Source: Deinococcus roseus (GTDB taxonomy: Bacteria > Deinococcota > Deinococci > Deinococcales > Deinococcaceae). Taken from it: a DNA stretch of 64,000 nucleotides. Position 1 is the stretch's first letter, and the number at the start of each line of letters is the position of its first letter. Below are positions 38,901 through 45,035 of this stretch, in pieces. Made by a program: the position numbers and the translations under genes. Below the pieces are notes generated by a model. It was given only the letters and a program-made list of their open reading frames with translations, was not told the DNA's origin and made no database searches. Where the stretch lies: positions 160,350-224,349 of the forward strand of contig NZ_BMOD01000006.1 of NCBI RefSeq assembly GCF_014646895.1, given 5' to 3'.

Positions 38901-41670
38901 AGTGGATGCCATTTTGGGCAACGCAGACGACACTGTATTGAACAAGATTTACAAACCCGAAATCGAAATCAAATCCCTGACCGGAAACATAGCAGGCATG
39001 GGCTTGCAGGTCTCTGCAAACACCATCACCCTGCGGGGCCTGTCCATCTACGGCTTTGGCACTGCAGTCAACAGCTCAAACCATGCCAACATCCACCTGG
39101 ACGATGGTTTCACCAACGCAGTGATCGAGCAGAACTTTGTGGGCATCTCCGCCACCCGCAGCAGCTTCAACTGCCCCACCGGAGGGGCCACCGGAACCGG
39201 CGACAACATCCGCAGCCTGGGTGCAGACAACGGCACCATCCAGAACAACCTGATCGGGTGCAATGCCAGCAAAGGCATCGGTCTGGAAAACAGCTCCACA
39301 GGCTGGCAGATCCTGGGCAATGAGATCCGGGGCAATGCCATTGGCAACCCCAACCTGGACGGCATCGACATCGAAAACGGCAGCAGCGGAAATGTGACGG
39401 TGCGTGGCAACCTGGTGGCCTACAACGCCGGGGTCGGTGTGGACACCCACATCGGGATGGGCGGCAACACCATCAGCCAGAACACCATCGAATTCAACGG
39501 TGCGGGCACCGGAGCTTCCCTGGAAGACTCGGGCATCCGGGTGTACGGGCCTGGGAACACCATCCAGTACAACATCATCCGCAGCAACACAGGATCAGGG
39601 GTGATGGTGGAGCCCACCTCCACCGGAAACGTGATCAGCAAAAACAGCATCTACAGCAACGGAAAAATCGGGATTGACCTGATGACCAGCACCGACACTG
39701 AAAAATCCGGGACTGCGCCTTATGTGACCCTCAATGACTCAGGAGATGCAGACACCGGAGGCAACACCCTGCTGAACTTCCCGGTTTTTGCCACAGCAAC
39801 TTTGCAAGGAGGCAACCTCACCATCACGGGGTATGCCCGTCCCGGAGCCACCATCGAACTGTTCCTGGCCAACCCTGACCCCAGCGGTTTCGGGGAAGGA
39901 CAGACCTACCTGGGCACCTTTACGGAAGGCTGCAGCACGGTGTCCAGCACCTGCCTTGCTGTGGATTCGGACAGTGCCACTGGCTCTTATGGTCCTTCCA
40001 GCGTGAACGGCATCCTGCAAGGCCAGGACAGCACCAGCCGCTTCCAGTTCGTGGTTCCGGTCAGCGGTTTGCTTGCAACAGTCAATCTGGGAGACCAGCT
40101 GACCGCCACCGCCACCCTGAGCAGCAACACCTCGGAGTTCAGCGGTCTGGTCACGGTGTCCATTGCCGGATTCAGCGTCTCAGGCAACGTGTACGAGGAT
40201 GTGCAGCCCAACGGCAGTTTTGAACCCACCGAAAACTGGACGGCGGGCAGCACCGTTTACGTTCACCTGATCCAGAGCGGAAACGTGGTTGCCACCACCA
40301 CAGTGGGCGCAGGCACTGGAGCTTTCACTTTCTCCAACGTCAACGCTGGCACCTACACCCTGGCGGTCTCCAGTGTCAGCGGTACTGTGGGTAACCCTGC
40401 CCCTGGCATTACGGCCCCTGCAGGATGGCTGTACATCAACCCGGCAGATGGCAGCAGGCAACTGGATGTGGCCTCTGCCGTGACCGGACAGAACTTTGGG
40501 CTGTACCACGGCTCCAGGGTCACCGGGCGGGTCTTCTACGACGATGCCTTCGGAGCTGCATCCGTGGCAGATGAAAGCAAGGCCAACAACGGCATTCAGG
40601 ACCTCTCTGAAAAAGGCGCATCTGGGGTGACCGTCAGGGCCACCGCAGGCGTCAACACCGTCAGTGCCACCACCAGTGCCACTGGAGATTTCCAGATGTA
40701 CCTGCCCCATGCCCAGTTCGGAGGCCAGACCGTGGTGATCGGCCACGCTGCGCAGCCCGCCACGGGCAACAACACCGGCAATGTGGCCCCCATCACCCTG
40801 GCCACCACCCTGAACGATGGACTGGCCGCCAGCAGAAGTTACAGCAATGCCAGCGGACAGACCTACGGAACGTATTACTTTGGCATCCTGCACAGCTCCA
40901 GCTGGAGGCCCGACCAGAGTGGAACCACCAGCAGCCCAGGCATCATCGATTACACCCACGCCTACACCCCAGAAACCCTGGGCAACCTCGCCTTCAGCAC
41001 CGCAGGCAACCTGTTCTACGGGGTGTTCGGAGACACCAACTGCGACGGCACCTTCAGCGACACCGAAAAAGCCAGCAACCTGCTGGTCAGCCCCATCCAT
41101 GTGGGCTACAGCTGGCCCAGACTGAGTGACGGCAGCTTCAAACCCTGCGAATTCCACGTGCAGGTCAATGTGCCCTCCAACCTGGCCGCCAACTCTGTGG
41201 ACCGCGTGAAAGTCAAAGCCGAACTGACCTGGCAGAACAACAGCAGCGTCAAAGACCCCCTCTACCTGCTGGACACCACCACCACCCGAACGCTTGCCAA
41301 CGGCGGCAAACTCAGCCTCACCAAGGGCCTGCGCAACGTCACGCAAGGGGAGACCTCCTACACCGTCAGCAACGGCGGCAAGGTCGGAGAAGTCATCGAA
41401 TACAAGATCACCTTCACCAACTCTGGCGACACCGTGATCACCGACATCGTGCTGGGAGACAATGTTCCGTACTTCACCGACATGGTGCAGAACGTCTACG
41501 GAGCCACCGGAGAGATGGAACTGCACTGCCCCAGTGGCTCGGTGGTCAACGTCAACCTCGGGCAGACCAGCGTGATTGATCTGCCCCTGAACCTGCCCAC
41601 CAGTTGCAACATCACCCAGATGGCCCCCGGAGACTTCGGGTACTTCCTGTACCGCGTGCAGATCCGCTGA
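29992..41670 (+). CDS. Giant secreted modular protein (3892 aa): DUF11, GEVED and beta-helix modules
   Basis: An extended signal peptide (cleavage near 44, after AHA) precedes the mature protein. Order: N-terminal beta domain (about 45-345), DUF11 (about 350-470), a propeller-like section (about 490-755), and three GEVED domains starting near 761, 924 and 1089, each ending NGE(V/M)ED. Three tandem modules of about 710 residues follow (1258-3393). Each has an SdrD-B-like start (DVNYGGG), a GSLRQFVLNAN-type beta-helix entry (changed in module 2), a right-handed beta-helix and a YARPGATIELFL-type or similar exit. Two more SdrD-B-like domains and a C-terminal DUF11 end the protein. GGAGGA precedes the start. 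The overall form is that of a large adhesin or surface fibre. It is the last gene of the operon, closed by a terminator. Confidence 0.85.
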   Translation: MSCAAPSRSKSAGGLPWGSAELLNRFVLKFLLLLLFLGTAAHAQTTTLKITPITWDIIGLDSNNVNAGPNVFIVGARVCNIGAATATNVTATFNKTGTNNPYINLQDQSSYSVASLPAGADPDPGNTRQYFYPNPTQNTLPSNCFDFYYNGVITRTAAAYNTFQGYNITATASNASSVQTSASKQLYIEKLVSQNRNSIISFSGTTAVEVGKTYQYTLVASTATNGYEQIEHFPNFPNNQFQVLSIQTAYSAPTGQKNQIAYADACGFVYSYAGSVNKSDCQVGGTTPIVGGKAGGDPITTVYTVKILGPGNGTINNLVYDYSGSSYHYNSDYFTGGAMSFTAVYPPNLTVSKSTSTSTIWRSTTGNTGSYSITVANSSAANTGTATSVVISDPLPSGFTYASTGTLSLTGGATRTSTSNPTAGSSSPSWGSFTIPAGGSVTIPFNVTIAGSTALGTYQNGVTATYTSPDGTTGNTSTYNSASSTAEDITLKSIDCSTIYAVVGQVATQATTGTKFLTLDPNTGLFGAQIVDISGIPSVTGGFGVSPTLQKIVYVDGNGGAGYGGIARIYTTDGNTPVNTGHTIADPTAEHQVGVDKSGVLWATQWTGAKTLYRYAGTGNAVSQGSISAADSTLQTEWSSLSEGDFAFDNAGNMWFISTNTNVTPDKVTLWIVDATNRLAYKVGDFGSLVSGSFAKGAEFGPDGQLYIGVTNPGTNGNATIYKYNPGTGAFITLTSAAGALSTTYDDIQDMGSCIYPDTSDSGDAPSSYGTATHVAISTIYMGSLEDKEANQSSSNATADDTTGVNDDDGISAFPVLAAGATSYSISGIPVFNNTGTAGKLIGWIDFNKNGTFETSEGVSVAVPSSASAQTVTLSWSGLSGLTAGSTFARFRLGTDTPLTTATPTGISTNGEVEDYALSIINNTDYSDAPSGYGSASHNIVPTVRLGSVAPDAEVTAASSSNADGDDTSGTDDEEAISSFPLLTTASTTYALNNITVLNNSGTTGKLIGWIDFNQNGTFETTEAASVNVNSSASTQSVSLSWTGLSGLVAGTTYVRLRISSDATLTTSTPTGLKTNGEVEDYTMTIQAVDYGDAPSSYLSASHVISSNLRLGSVLADAESGMQNSATANGDDLAGTDDEDALSGTVNVSALGTFTLSNIGVTNTTGSTARLVGWIDFNRNGTFDSATEAAIATINNGATTATLSWMLPADLQGGASFLRLRITTDSTIATGTASTSVPTGLASNGEMEDHPVNLNFYTLSGTVFTDVNYGGGAGRDYATASSSATASGFAAGSMARSGATVELYSSTGTYIGNATTNASGQYSFLVAAGSYQIRVVNSTVTSARTGYVAGLLPVQTYRTSGSTGTAVAVTNKVGGEDPTQVDAAANTTSTLAVLNAVAGQEVQSLTPVTVSTANVTGLDFGFNFDTIVNTNNAGQGSLRQFVLNANAMGNESLLAQSGNRKKLDNTNESLPAGKETSIFMIPAANLTASVGVITLSSTVQFTGTNAVNTILDGTTQTVNIADGNSGQLGTGGTVGIGPDLIAGNSDDTVLNRIYRPEIEIKSLTGSIAGMGLQLSASNITVRGVSVYGFGSAANADNNANIQIDNDYTSTLIEQNFLGISATRSTFDCSATAGTAVATGSGDNIRSIGGDSGTVQYNLIGCAAGKGFGVENSSTGWQILGNEIRGNAIGNMHLDGVDLENGNTGTATVRGNLIASNWGVGVDSYSGLGSNTTEYNTIENNGIGTSGGSPLEDSGVRIYGTGSTVRYNIIRNNVGSGVMVQASSSGNTITQNSIYGNGKIGIDLLNSTDDVTKGTSPFVTLNDLNDADTGANGLLNYPVFAAATLVGSNLEVTGYARPGATIELFLSDSDASSFGEGQTYLGTVTEGCSTVSSTCLAVDSDGTTGTYGSAAVNGILQGTDSTNKFKFTLPLSSLKTTVANGNKLTATATLSSNTSEFSGQVTVLAQISGNVFEDVNYGGGAGRNYSTSNTSATASGFTSGAILRSGVTVELYSSTGTYISNTTTDSAGNYVFSVAAGSYQIRVVNSTVSSTRTGWVNTLRPVQTYRTNGSTGTAVAVTNKVGGEDPTQVDAAANTTSTLAVLNAVANQEVQSLTPVTVSTASISGLDFGFNFDTIVNTNDAGQGSMAQFISNANALGNESLLAQSGNRKDLSNINQSLPSGKETSIFMIPAANLTSGVALIDLSVASDPALPAFSGSNATNTILDGTTQTVNIGDTNSGVLGTGGTVGTGNDGLQGTSDDAALPQVYKPEVQITGRFGINGLSVTAGTITLRGMAIKGFGQSSINSDHGDIYVAGASNLTVEGMVIGTSASSFTDPGAGLRSSNGLVFWSGAVSNTTLQNNLIGFTERRGIAATGTTLQLDTLLIQQNEIRSTNRLGTTQGGGIELNPDYSPSGTYHRAITIKQNLITATGAGDSGIELGYTPTDTIKRIEDNTISNNAYGGISLSLDTTSGTATHNTSTVRDYLLHNVITGNQTGIQIYATGTIAALENKTISQNAIYDNTALGIDLKLDGVTGNDGLLTAAQPNRLIDYPIITSSVLTGNSLQLQGVVGGNLPSNAVPTPSNSTFAGATLEFFIADNSPANQDGVVLLSDGRSKPHGEGAIYIGQGTADASGNFNVTLSLSASQVTALGTATNVTATATNASGSTSEFGPVYLYRQVSGTVFEDVNYGGGLGRNYGTSNTSAQNGGSGFAAGAIGRAGVTLEVYDSTGTPVDLDPSTSGTQNNVTTTAGGNYSIGLFEGNYQIRVVNSTVSSTRTGWVNTLMPVQTYRTNASTGSAVAVTSKVGGEDPAQVDAAANTTSTLATLNAVANQEVQSLSSVNLTAGNVSGVDFGFNFDTIVNTSDAGQGSLRQFVLNANALGNESLLAQSGNRKKLDNTNESLPAGKETSIFMVPQPASPPTSWAATITLTTTVQFTGANAVNTILDGTTQTVNIGDTNTGQLGTGGTVGTGVDAILGNADDTVLNKIYKPEIEIKSLTGNIAGMGLQVSANTITLRGLSIYGFGTAVNSSNHANIHLDDGFTNAVIEQNFVGISATRSSFNCPTGGATGTGDNIRSLGADNGTIQNNLIGCNASKGIGLENSSTGWQILGNEIRGNAIGNPNLDGIDIENGSSGNVTVRGNLVAYNAGVGVDTHIGMGGNTISQNTIEFNGAGTGASLEDSGIRVYGPGNTIQYNIIRSNTGSGVMVEPTSTGNVISKNSIYSNGKIGIDLMTSTDTEKSGTAPYVTLNDSGDADTGGNTLLNFPVFATATLQGGNLTITGYARPGATIELFLANPDPSGFGEGQTYLGTFTEGCSTVSSTCLAVDSDSATGSYGPSSVNGILQGQDSTSRFQFVVPVSGLLATVNLGDQLTATATLSSNTSEFSGLVTVSIAGFSVSGNVYEDVQPNGSFEPTENWTAGSTVYVHLIQSGNVVATTTVGAGTGAFTFSNVNAGTYTLAVSSVSGTVGNPAPGITAPAGWLYINPADGSRQLDVASAVTGQNFGLYHGSRVTGRVFYDDAFGAASVADESKANNGIQDLSEKGASGVTVRATAGVNTVSATTSATGDFQMYLPHAQFGGQTVVIGHAAQPATGNNTGNVAPITLATTLNDGLAASRSYSNASGQTYGTYYFGILHSSSWRPDQSGTTSSPGIIDYTHAYTPETLGNLAFSTAGNLFYGVFGDTNCDGTFSDTEKASNLLVSPIHVGYSWPRLSDGSFKPCEFHVQVNVPSNLAANSVDRVKVKAELTWQNNSSVKDPLYLLDTTTTRTLANGGKLSLTKGLRNVTQGETSYTVSNGGKVGEVIEYKITFTNSGDTVITDIVLGDNVPYFTDMVQNVYGATGEMELHCPSGSVVNVNLGQTSVIDLPLNLPTSCNITQMAPGDFGYFLYRVQIR
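33763..40168 (+). repeat. Three tandem 2.1-kb modules inside the giant gene
   Basis: Copies run about 33763-35885, 35886-38025 and 38026-40168. The 5' third of each (to the ILDGTTQTVNI codons) is highly similar in DNA. The beta-helix part of copies 1 and 3 is nearly the same (EQNFVGISATRS, GWQILGNEIRGNAIGN), while copy 2 has a different helix and exit. Confidence 0.8.
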
Positions 41671-41686
41671 GTTTCAAATAATTTCA

Positions 41687-41719
41687 GATCCCTTCTCAGG
41701 AGAGGAGGGATTTTTGGTT
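41687..41719 (+). terminator. Terminator of the surface operon
   Basis: ATCCCTTCTC (41688-41697) pairs imperfectly with GAGAGGAGGGAT (41700-41711), followed by TTTTT. It lies 18 bp past the giant gene's stop. Confidence 0.75.
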
Positions 41720-41749
41720 TCTGGGAGAGGGCTTGAGGCTGCTTGCACT

Positions 41750-41820
41750 GGGCGAGGCACGCCTCGCCCCTACAGGTGTCATTTGAGGTTTCTGCCATTG
41801 GGCGCAGCACGCTGCGCCCC
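41750..41820. repeat. Two tandem palindromic repeats with compensatory changes
   Basis: GGGCGAGGC/GCCTCGCCC (41750-41770) and GGGCGCAGC/GCTGCGCCC (41800-41820) lie 50 bp apart. Both are followed by CCTACAGGT and a GTTTGAGRTTTCTGCC-like stretch. The two arms of each copy differ from the other copy in matching positions. The first form recurs at 11305-11328. About 41830-41985 holds no gene, only a CATAAT box (41966-41971) that could start the next transcript. Confidence 0.7.
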
Positions 41821-41985
41821 TACAGGTCTGGTTTGAGATTTCTGCCCTGAGCCCTCGGCATCTTTCCCCCAGCCATCATTTGTGTTCAGCTTCTGTAACC
41901 AAAAAATAAAACAAAAACCAGCTCTGGACGCATAAAAACCCCTTCCCAAACGCCAGCAAGAGTGCCATAATGTGTATCAGAGATT

Positions 41986-42065
41986 TGGCTCATGAAGCGA
42001 TGAAGCGTTCTCCCGTACACGGGCACCTGGGAAACGCAGAGCTAGTGGTGCGACCGGCATGAGGC
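41986..42065 (+). promoter_or_regulatory. c-di-GMP-II riboswitch aptamer (RCC1 lipoprotein gene)
   Basis: P1 is CTCAT/ATGAG (41989-41993 with 42059-42063). Inside it are TGAAGCGATGA (41993-42003), P3 GCACC/GGTGC (42023-42027 with 42047-42051), and the 3' block TAGTGGTGCGACCGGC (42043-42058). The GGGCAC...TAGTGGTGCGACCGGC pattern matches clostridial c-di-GMP-II aptamers closely. GACCGGC (42052-42058) can also pair fully with GTCGGTC (42126-42132), which would be the alternative, ligand-free fold. Confidence 0.88.
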
Positions 42066-42422
42066 AATTGGTCCAGGGTCTGGCCAGCATTGCTGGTTGG
42101 ACCGAAACAACCCATTGTCTACGTTGTCGGTCACTCTTCCCCACTCGGAAGGAGTGACTTTCAGCATGTTACACAGCAAAGAAAACACCAGGAACCGCGG
42201 TCCCAATCCACCTCCGGCTGAGTTGCTCGCCCTGTAAGCTGCAGCTCAAGACCTGACCCCTTCCGCACCACAGACCCACAGAGGAACACATCCTCCGTGA
42301 GGGCCGTGCTGTGCCGGAACTTCAGGAAGCCAGCGTGGGAAAGGAAGGCAGTGCAAAAGCACTGGTGAGGACTTCCCACCAACGGCATCAAACCCGTTCA
42401 ACATCCCTCACACCGCGAAAAC
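42066..42422 (+). other. Long structured leader between riboswitch and RCC1 gene
   Basis: No coding sequence is seen. Several hairpins are: a GGTCCA/TGGACC stem with inner CCAGC/GCTGG (about 42069-42107); GTCACTCTTCC pairing with GGAAGGAGTGAC (42130-42158, then TTTC); GAGGA/TCCTC (42281-42295). A domain is closed by GTGAGGG (42297-42303) and CCCTCAC (42405-42411), enclosing GTGGGAA/TTCCCAC and CAGTGC/GCACTG. It ends 11 nt before the start codon. The 42130 hairpin may be the riboswitch terminator, with a weak T-run. The function of the second domain is unknown. Confidence 0.5.
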
Positions 42423-43589
42423 ATGAAAAACATCCTGATCCTGACCGGGCTCACCTTCCTGATGGTGGCCTGTGGCACCCAGACTGTCCCCTCCCAGAAT
42501 GCTCCCCTCGCTCCCGACGCTGAAACCATCCCTGTGGAAACCCCCGAAGTGGATGCACAGGCCCTCAGCAAAGTGGCCCCCCGTTTGCTCGCCAGTGGCA
42601 ACCAGCACAACCTGGGTCTGGTGGGCGGCACCCTCAAAGTGTGGGGCTGGAACGGCTACGGCCAGATCAGCAACGCCAGCACCCTCAGTGGGATCATCGA
42701 AGTGGCTGCTGGCTGGAACAACTCCCTGGCCCTGAAGAGTGATGGCACCGTGTGGGCCTGGGGTCGCAACGACTACGGTCAGCTGGGTCTGGGCAACCTC
42801 ACCGACCAGAGCGCTCCTCAAAAAATCAGCAAGATCAGCAACGTGGTGGCCATCAGCGCAGGCGTCGAGCACTCCCTGGCCCTGAAGAGTGATGGCACCG
42901 TGTGGGCCTGGGGCCACAACAATGTGGGCCAGCTGGGTCAGGGCAACACCACCGACCAGACCAACCCCGTGCAGGTTGCAGGCCTCAGCAACATCGTGCA
43001 GATCTCCGCAGGTCTGGGGCACTCCCTGGCCCTCAAGAGTGATGGCACCGTGTGGGTGTGGGGCTGGAACATGGACGGACAGCTGGGCAACGGCACCACC
43101 ACCACGGCCCTGACCGCCGTGAAACTTGCTGACCTGAGCGGCATCACCCGCGTTTCTGCAGGCCACTACCACTCCCTGGCGCTCAAATCAGACGGCACCG
43201 TGTGGGCCTGGGGCGACAACCACAACGGCAGACTGGGCAACAACAGCACCATCAGCAGCAAAAAAGCCGTGCAGGTCAAGGGCCTCACCGGAGTGAAAGA
43301 AATCGTGGCCGGACCTTCCCACAGCCTGGCCCTCAAAACAGACGGCACTGTGTTTGCCTGGGGCAAGAACGACAGCGGCCAGCTGGGACTGGGCAACACC
43401 ATCGACCAGAAAGTGGCCGCGCAGGTTCCTGGCCTGAGCAGCATCACCGCACTTTCTGCAGGCCGTGCCCACAGCGTTGCCCTGAGCAGCACCGGCAAAG
43501 TCTGGGCTTTCGGCAACAACTTCGGCGGACAGATCGGAGATGGCACCACCATCAACCGCACCTCCGCAGTGCAGGTCACCAAAATGTAA
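42423..43589 (+). CDS. Secreted RCC1-repeat lipoprotein
   Basis: 388 residues. A lipoprotein signal peptide (LTFLMVACGT, Cys at 17) is followed by an acidic stretch and then about seven RCC1-type blades (residues about 60-388). Each carries a SLALKSDGTVWAWG.N..GQLG-like core, forming a predicted seven-bladed propeller on the outer face of a membrane. RCC1-like propellers in bacteria mediate binding; no partner is evident. Adjacent blades are very similar in DNA, pointing to recent duplication. No clear Shine-Dalgarno precedes the ATG, which sits right after the structured leader. A terminator follows at 43611. Confidence 0.88.
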   Translation: MKNILILTGLTFLMVACGTQTVPSQNAPLAPDAETIPVETPEVDAQALSKVAPRLLASGNQHNLGLVGGTLKVWGWNGYGQISNASTLSGIIEVAAGWNNSLALKSDGTVWAWGRNDYGQLGLGNLTDQSAPQKISKISNVVAISAGVEHSLALKSDGTVWAWGHNNVGQLGQGNTTDQTNPVQVAGLSNIVQISAGLGHSLALKSDGTVWVWGWNMDGQLGNGTTTTALTAVKLADLSGITRVSAGHYHSLALKSDGTVWAWGDNHNGRLGNNSTISSKKAVQVKGLTGVKEIVAGPSHSLALKTDGTVFAWGKNDSGQLGLGNTIDQKVAAQVPGLSSITALSAGRAHSVALSSTGKVWAFGNNFGGQIGDGTTINRTSAVQVTKM

Positions 43590-43610
43590 TTCCACGGACC
43601 CCTGTCTCTG

Positions 43611-43650
43611 ACCAGAAGCCCGGAATTGTTCCGGGCTTCTGGTCGTTGTT
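43611..43650 (+). terminator. RCC1 gene terminator
   Basis: ACCAGAAGCCCGGAA (43611-43625) and its complement (43629-43643) make a 15-bp hairpin with a 3-nt loop, followed by the T-rich CGTTGTTTGG. Confidence 0.75.
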
Positions 43651-43656
43651 TGGCTT

Positions 43657-43700
43657 TGTGGTTTTTGCCCTGTGGTTTTTGCCCTGTGGTTTTTTTCTGC
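43657..43700. repeat. 14-bp tandem repeat
   Basis: TGTGGTTTTTGCCC occurs at 43657-43670 and 43671-43684, with a partial third copy to about 43697. It lies in the non-coding gap between convergent genes. Confidence 0.7.
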
Positions 43701-43754
43701 TCTGAGCAGGAAGGTGTTTCCTGCTGTGAACGGTCCACTGTGAACTGTAAACTT

Positions 43755-44144
43755 TTACAGGTAAATGTGATGGTCGGTGGGGTTGGCTTTGGCCAGCAAC
43801 ACCTTGAGGTCTTCCTCATCCGGGTCGCTGGTCATGCGCTGGAAATCGTAAGGGTTGATCACGGTTTCCTTGAAATTGCTGACCCCACCATCCAGGGCTT
43901 TTTGCACCACAGCACGCAGGGCTTCGCTGCCTGCTGCGCCAAAATGAGGACCAAAAGCGGGAACGGTCAGGACGCTTTCACCGGGGTTGTGCACCAGCAC
44001 GCTGTAGCGGGCCTGCTTGCGGTGGTCCTGAAAATCGGTGATCAGAATGAACATGGTGTGCATGTTGAGGGTGCTGCGCTCCAGCAACAGGGCCAGCGTT
44101 TCCTTGGGTGAGCCAATTCTGCCTGCGATTTCCGGGGTATGCAT
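43755..44144 (-). CDS. Small conserved-looking protein of unknown function
   Basis: 129 residues starting at the ATG at 44144. It is soluble with no signal peptide. A middle beta-rich section (MFILITDFQDHRKQARYSVLVHN) is followed by HFGAAGSEALRAVVQKALDG and a charged tail (SDPDEEDLKVLLAKAN). I do not recognise the family. On the minus strand a TAAGAT box ends 6 nt before the ATG and no Shine-Dalgarno is present, which fits leaderless expression. It is divergent from the YlmH-like gene. Confidence 0.6.
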   Translation of the reverse strand: MHTPEIAGRIGSPKETLALLLERSTLNMHTMFILITDFQDHRKQARYSVLVHNPGESVLTVPAFGPHFGAAGSEALRAVVQKALDGGVSNFKETVINPYDFQRMTSDPDEEDLKVLLAKANPTDHHIYL

Positions 44145-44339
44145 GGTTTCATCTTAACGGGTTTGTCTGAAGCGAGCAGTGCAGGATGCATGCAGATCGG
44201 GAATCCCTGGTTCACGCCAGACAGGGTGTTTGATGACGGCTGAATGCTGACAACTGACTGCTTCACTGGCCATTTCTCCTGTCCAATAGGCTGAAAACAC
44301 GATGTGTGAAAAGCAGAACTTGTGCTACTTTGATAGCAT

Positions 44340-45032
44340 ATGAACCTCTCCAAACTCATGGCTCAGGCTGCCGGAGGCCGGGTGATCCGCACCGGATTCA
44401 TCCCCCAGGACAGTGTGAGCCGCCGTGAACTGAACAGCCCTGAGGTGAAACATCACATCTCTGGTGGTTTTCTCAATGCAGAACGCATCGTTCTGACCCT
44501 CTACCCCGAACACATTCCCAGCGTCAGCGATCCCGTGGACATCTGGGAAATTGGAGGTGAATTTTCCCCGCACATGGATGCGGTGCTGCTCAAACACCAG
44601 CTGCTCGACGTTGTGCCCGAAGAACAACTCGGAGACATCCGTGAGCACCAGGGGACCTACTGGGTGGCGGCCACAGGCAAAGCCTCGGCTGCCATAGAGG
44701 CCCTGACCAGTCTGGCTGGCACAGAAGTGACCGTCGAGAAGGTGGACCTCTCCCAGCACCAGCGGCCCAGCAAAACCCGCGAAGTGGTGGTGCCCAGCAT
44801 GCGGGTGGATGTGGTCGGAGCCAAGGGCTTCGGGGTGTCCAGGGCCTACTTCCAGGCCGGTCTGGAAAACAAGAAGGTGCGTCTGAACGGTCAGGTCGCC
44901 AAATCCAGCAGCGAAATCCGCGAAGGCGACATGCTGGCCGCCGAGGGCATCGGGAAGATCGAATTCAAGCGCATCATCAACGAGACCCGGCGTGGAAACT
45001 TCAAAGTGGAGTTGCTGATCCACCGGGAGTGA
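44340..45032 (+). CDS. YlmH-like S4-domain RNA-binding protein
   Basis: 230 residues. The N-terminal YlmH-type domain (about 1-145, including HHISGGFLNAERIVLTLYPEH) is followed by a linker with VDVVGAKGFGVSRAYFQAGLENKKVRLNGQ, the S4 fold (about 155-225). In Firmicutes, proteins of this form (YlmH/RqcP2) act on stalled 50S subunits and in cell division, so ribosome rescue or RNA binding is the likely role. TACTTT (44326-44331) lies 8 nt before the ATG without a Shine-Dalgarno, suggesting a leaderless mRNA. It is convergent with the kinase gene, 3 bp apart. Confidence 0.75.
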   Translation: MNLSKLMAQAAGGRVIRTGFIPQDSVSRRELNSPEVKHHISGGFLNAERIVLTLYPEHIPSVSDPVDIWEIGGEFSPHMDAVLLKHQLLDVVPEEQLGDIREHQGTYWVAATGKASAAIEALTSLAGTEVTVEKVDLSQHQRPSKTREVVVPSMRVDVVGAKGFGVSRAYFQAGLENKKVRLNGQVAKSSSEIREGDMLAAEGIGKIEFKRIINETRRGNFKVELLIHRE

Positions 45033-45035
45033 GGT

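Noticed and set aside
42066..42422. Group I intron downstream of the second c-di-GMP-II aptamer
   Set aside because: I looked for the P7/P8 core segments and a catalytic-core layout as in the C. difficile tandem element and found none. The region is also short.
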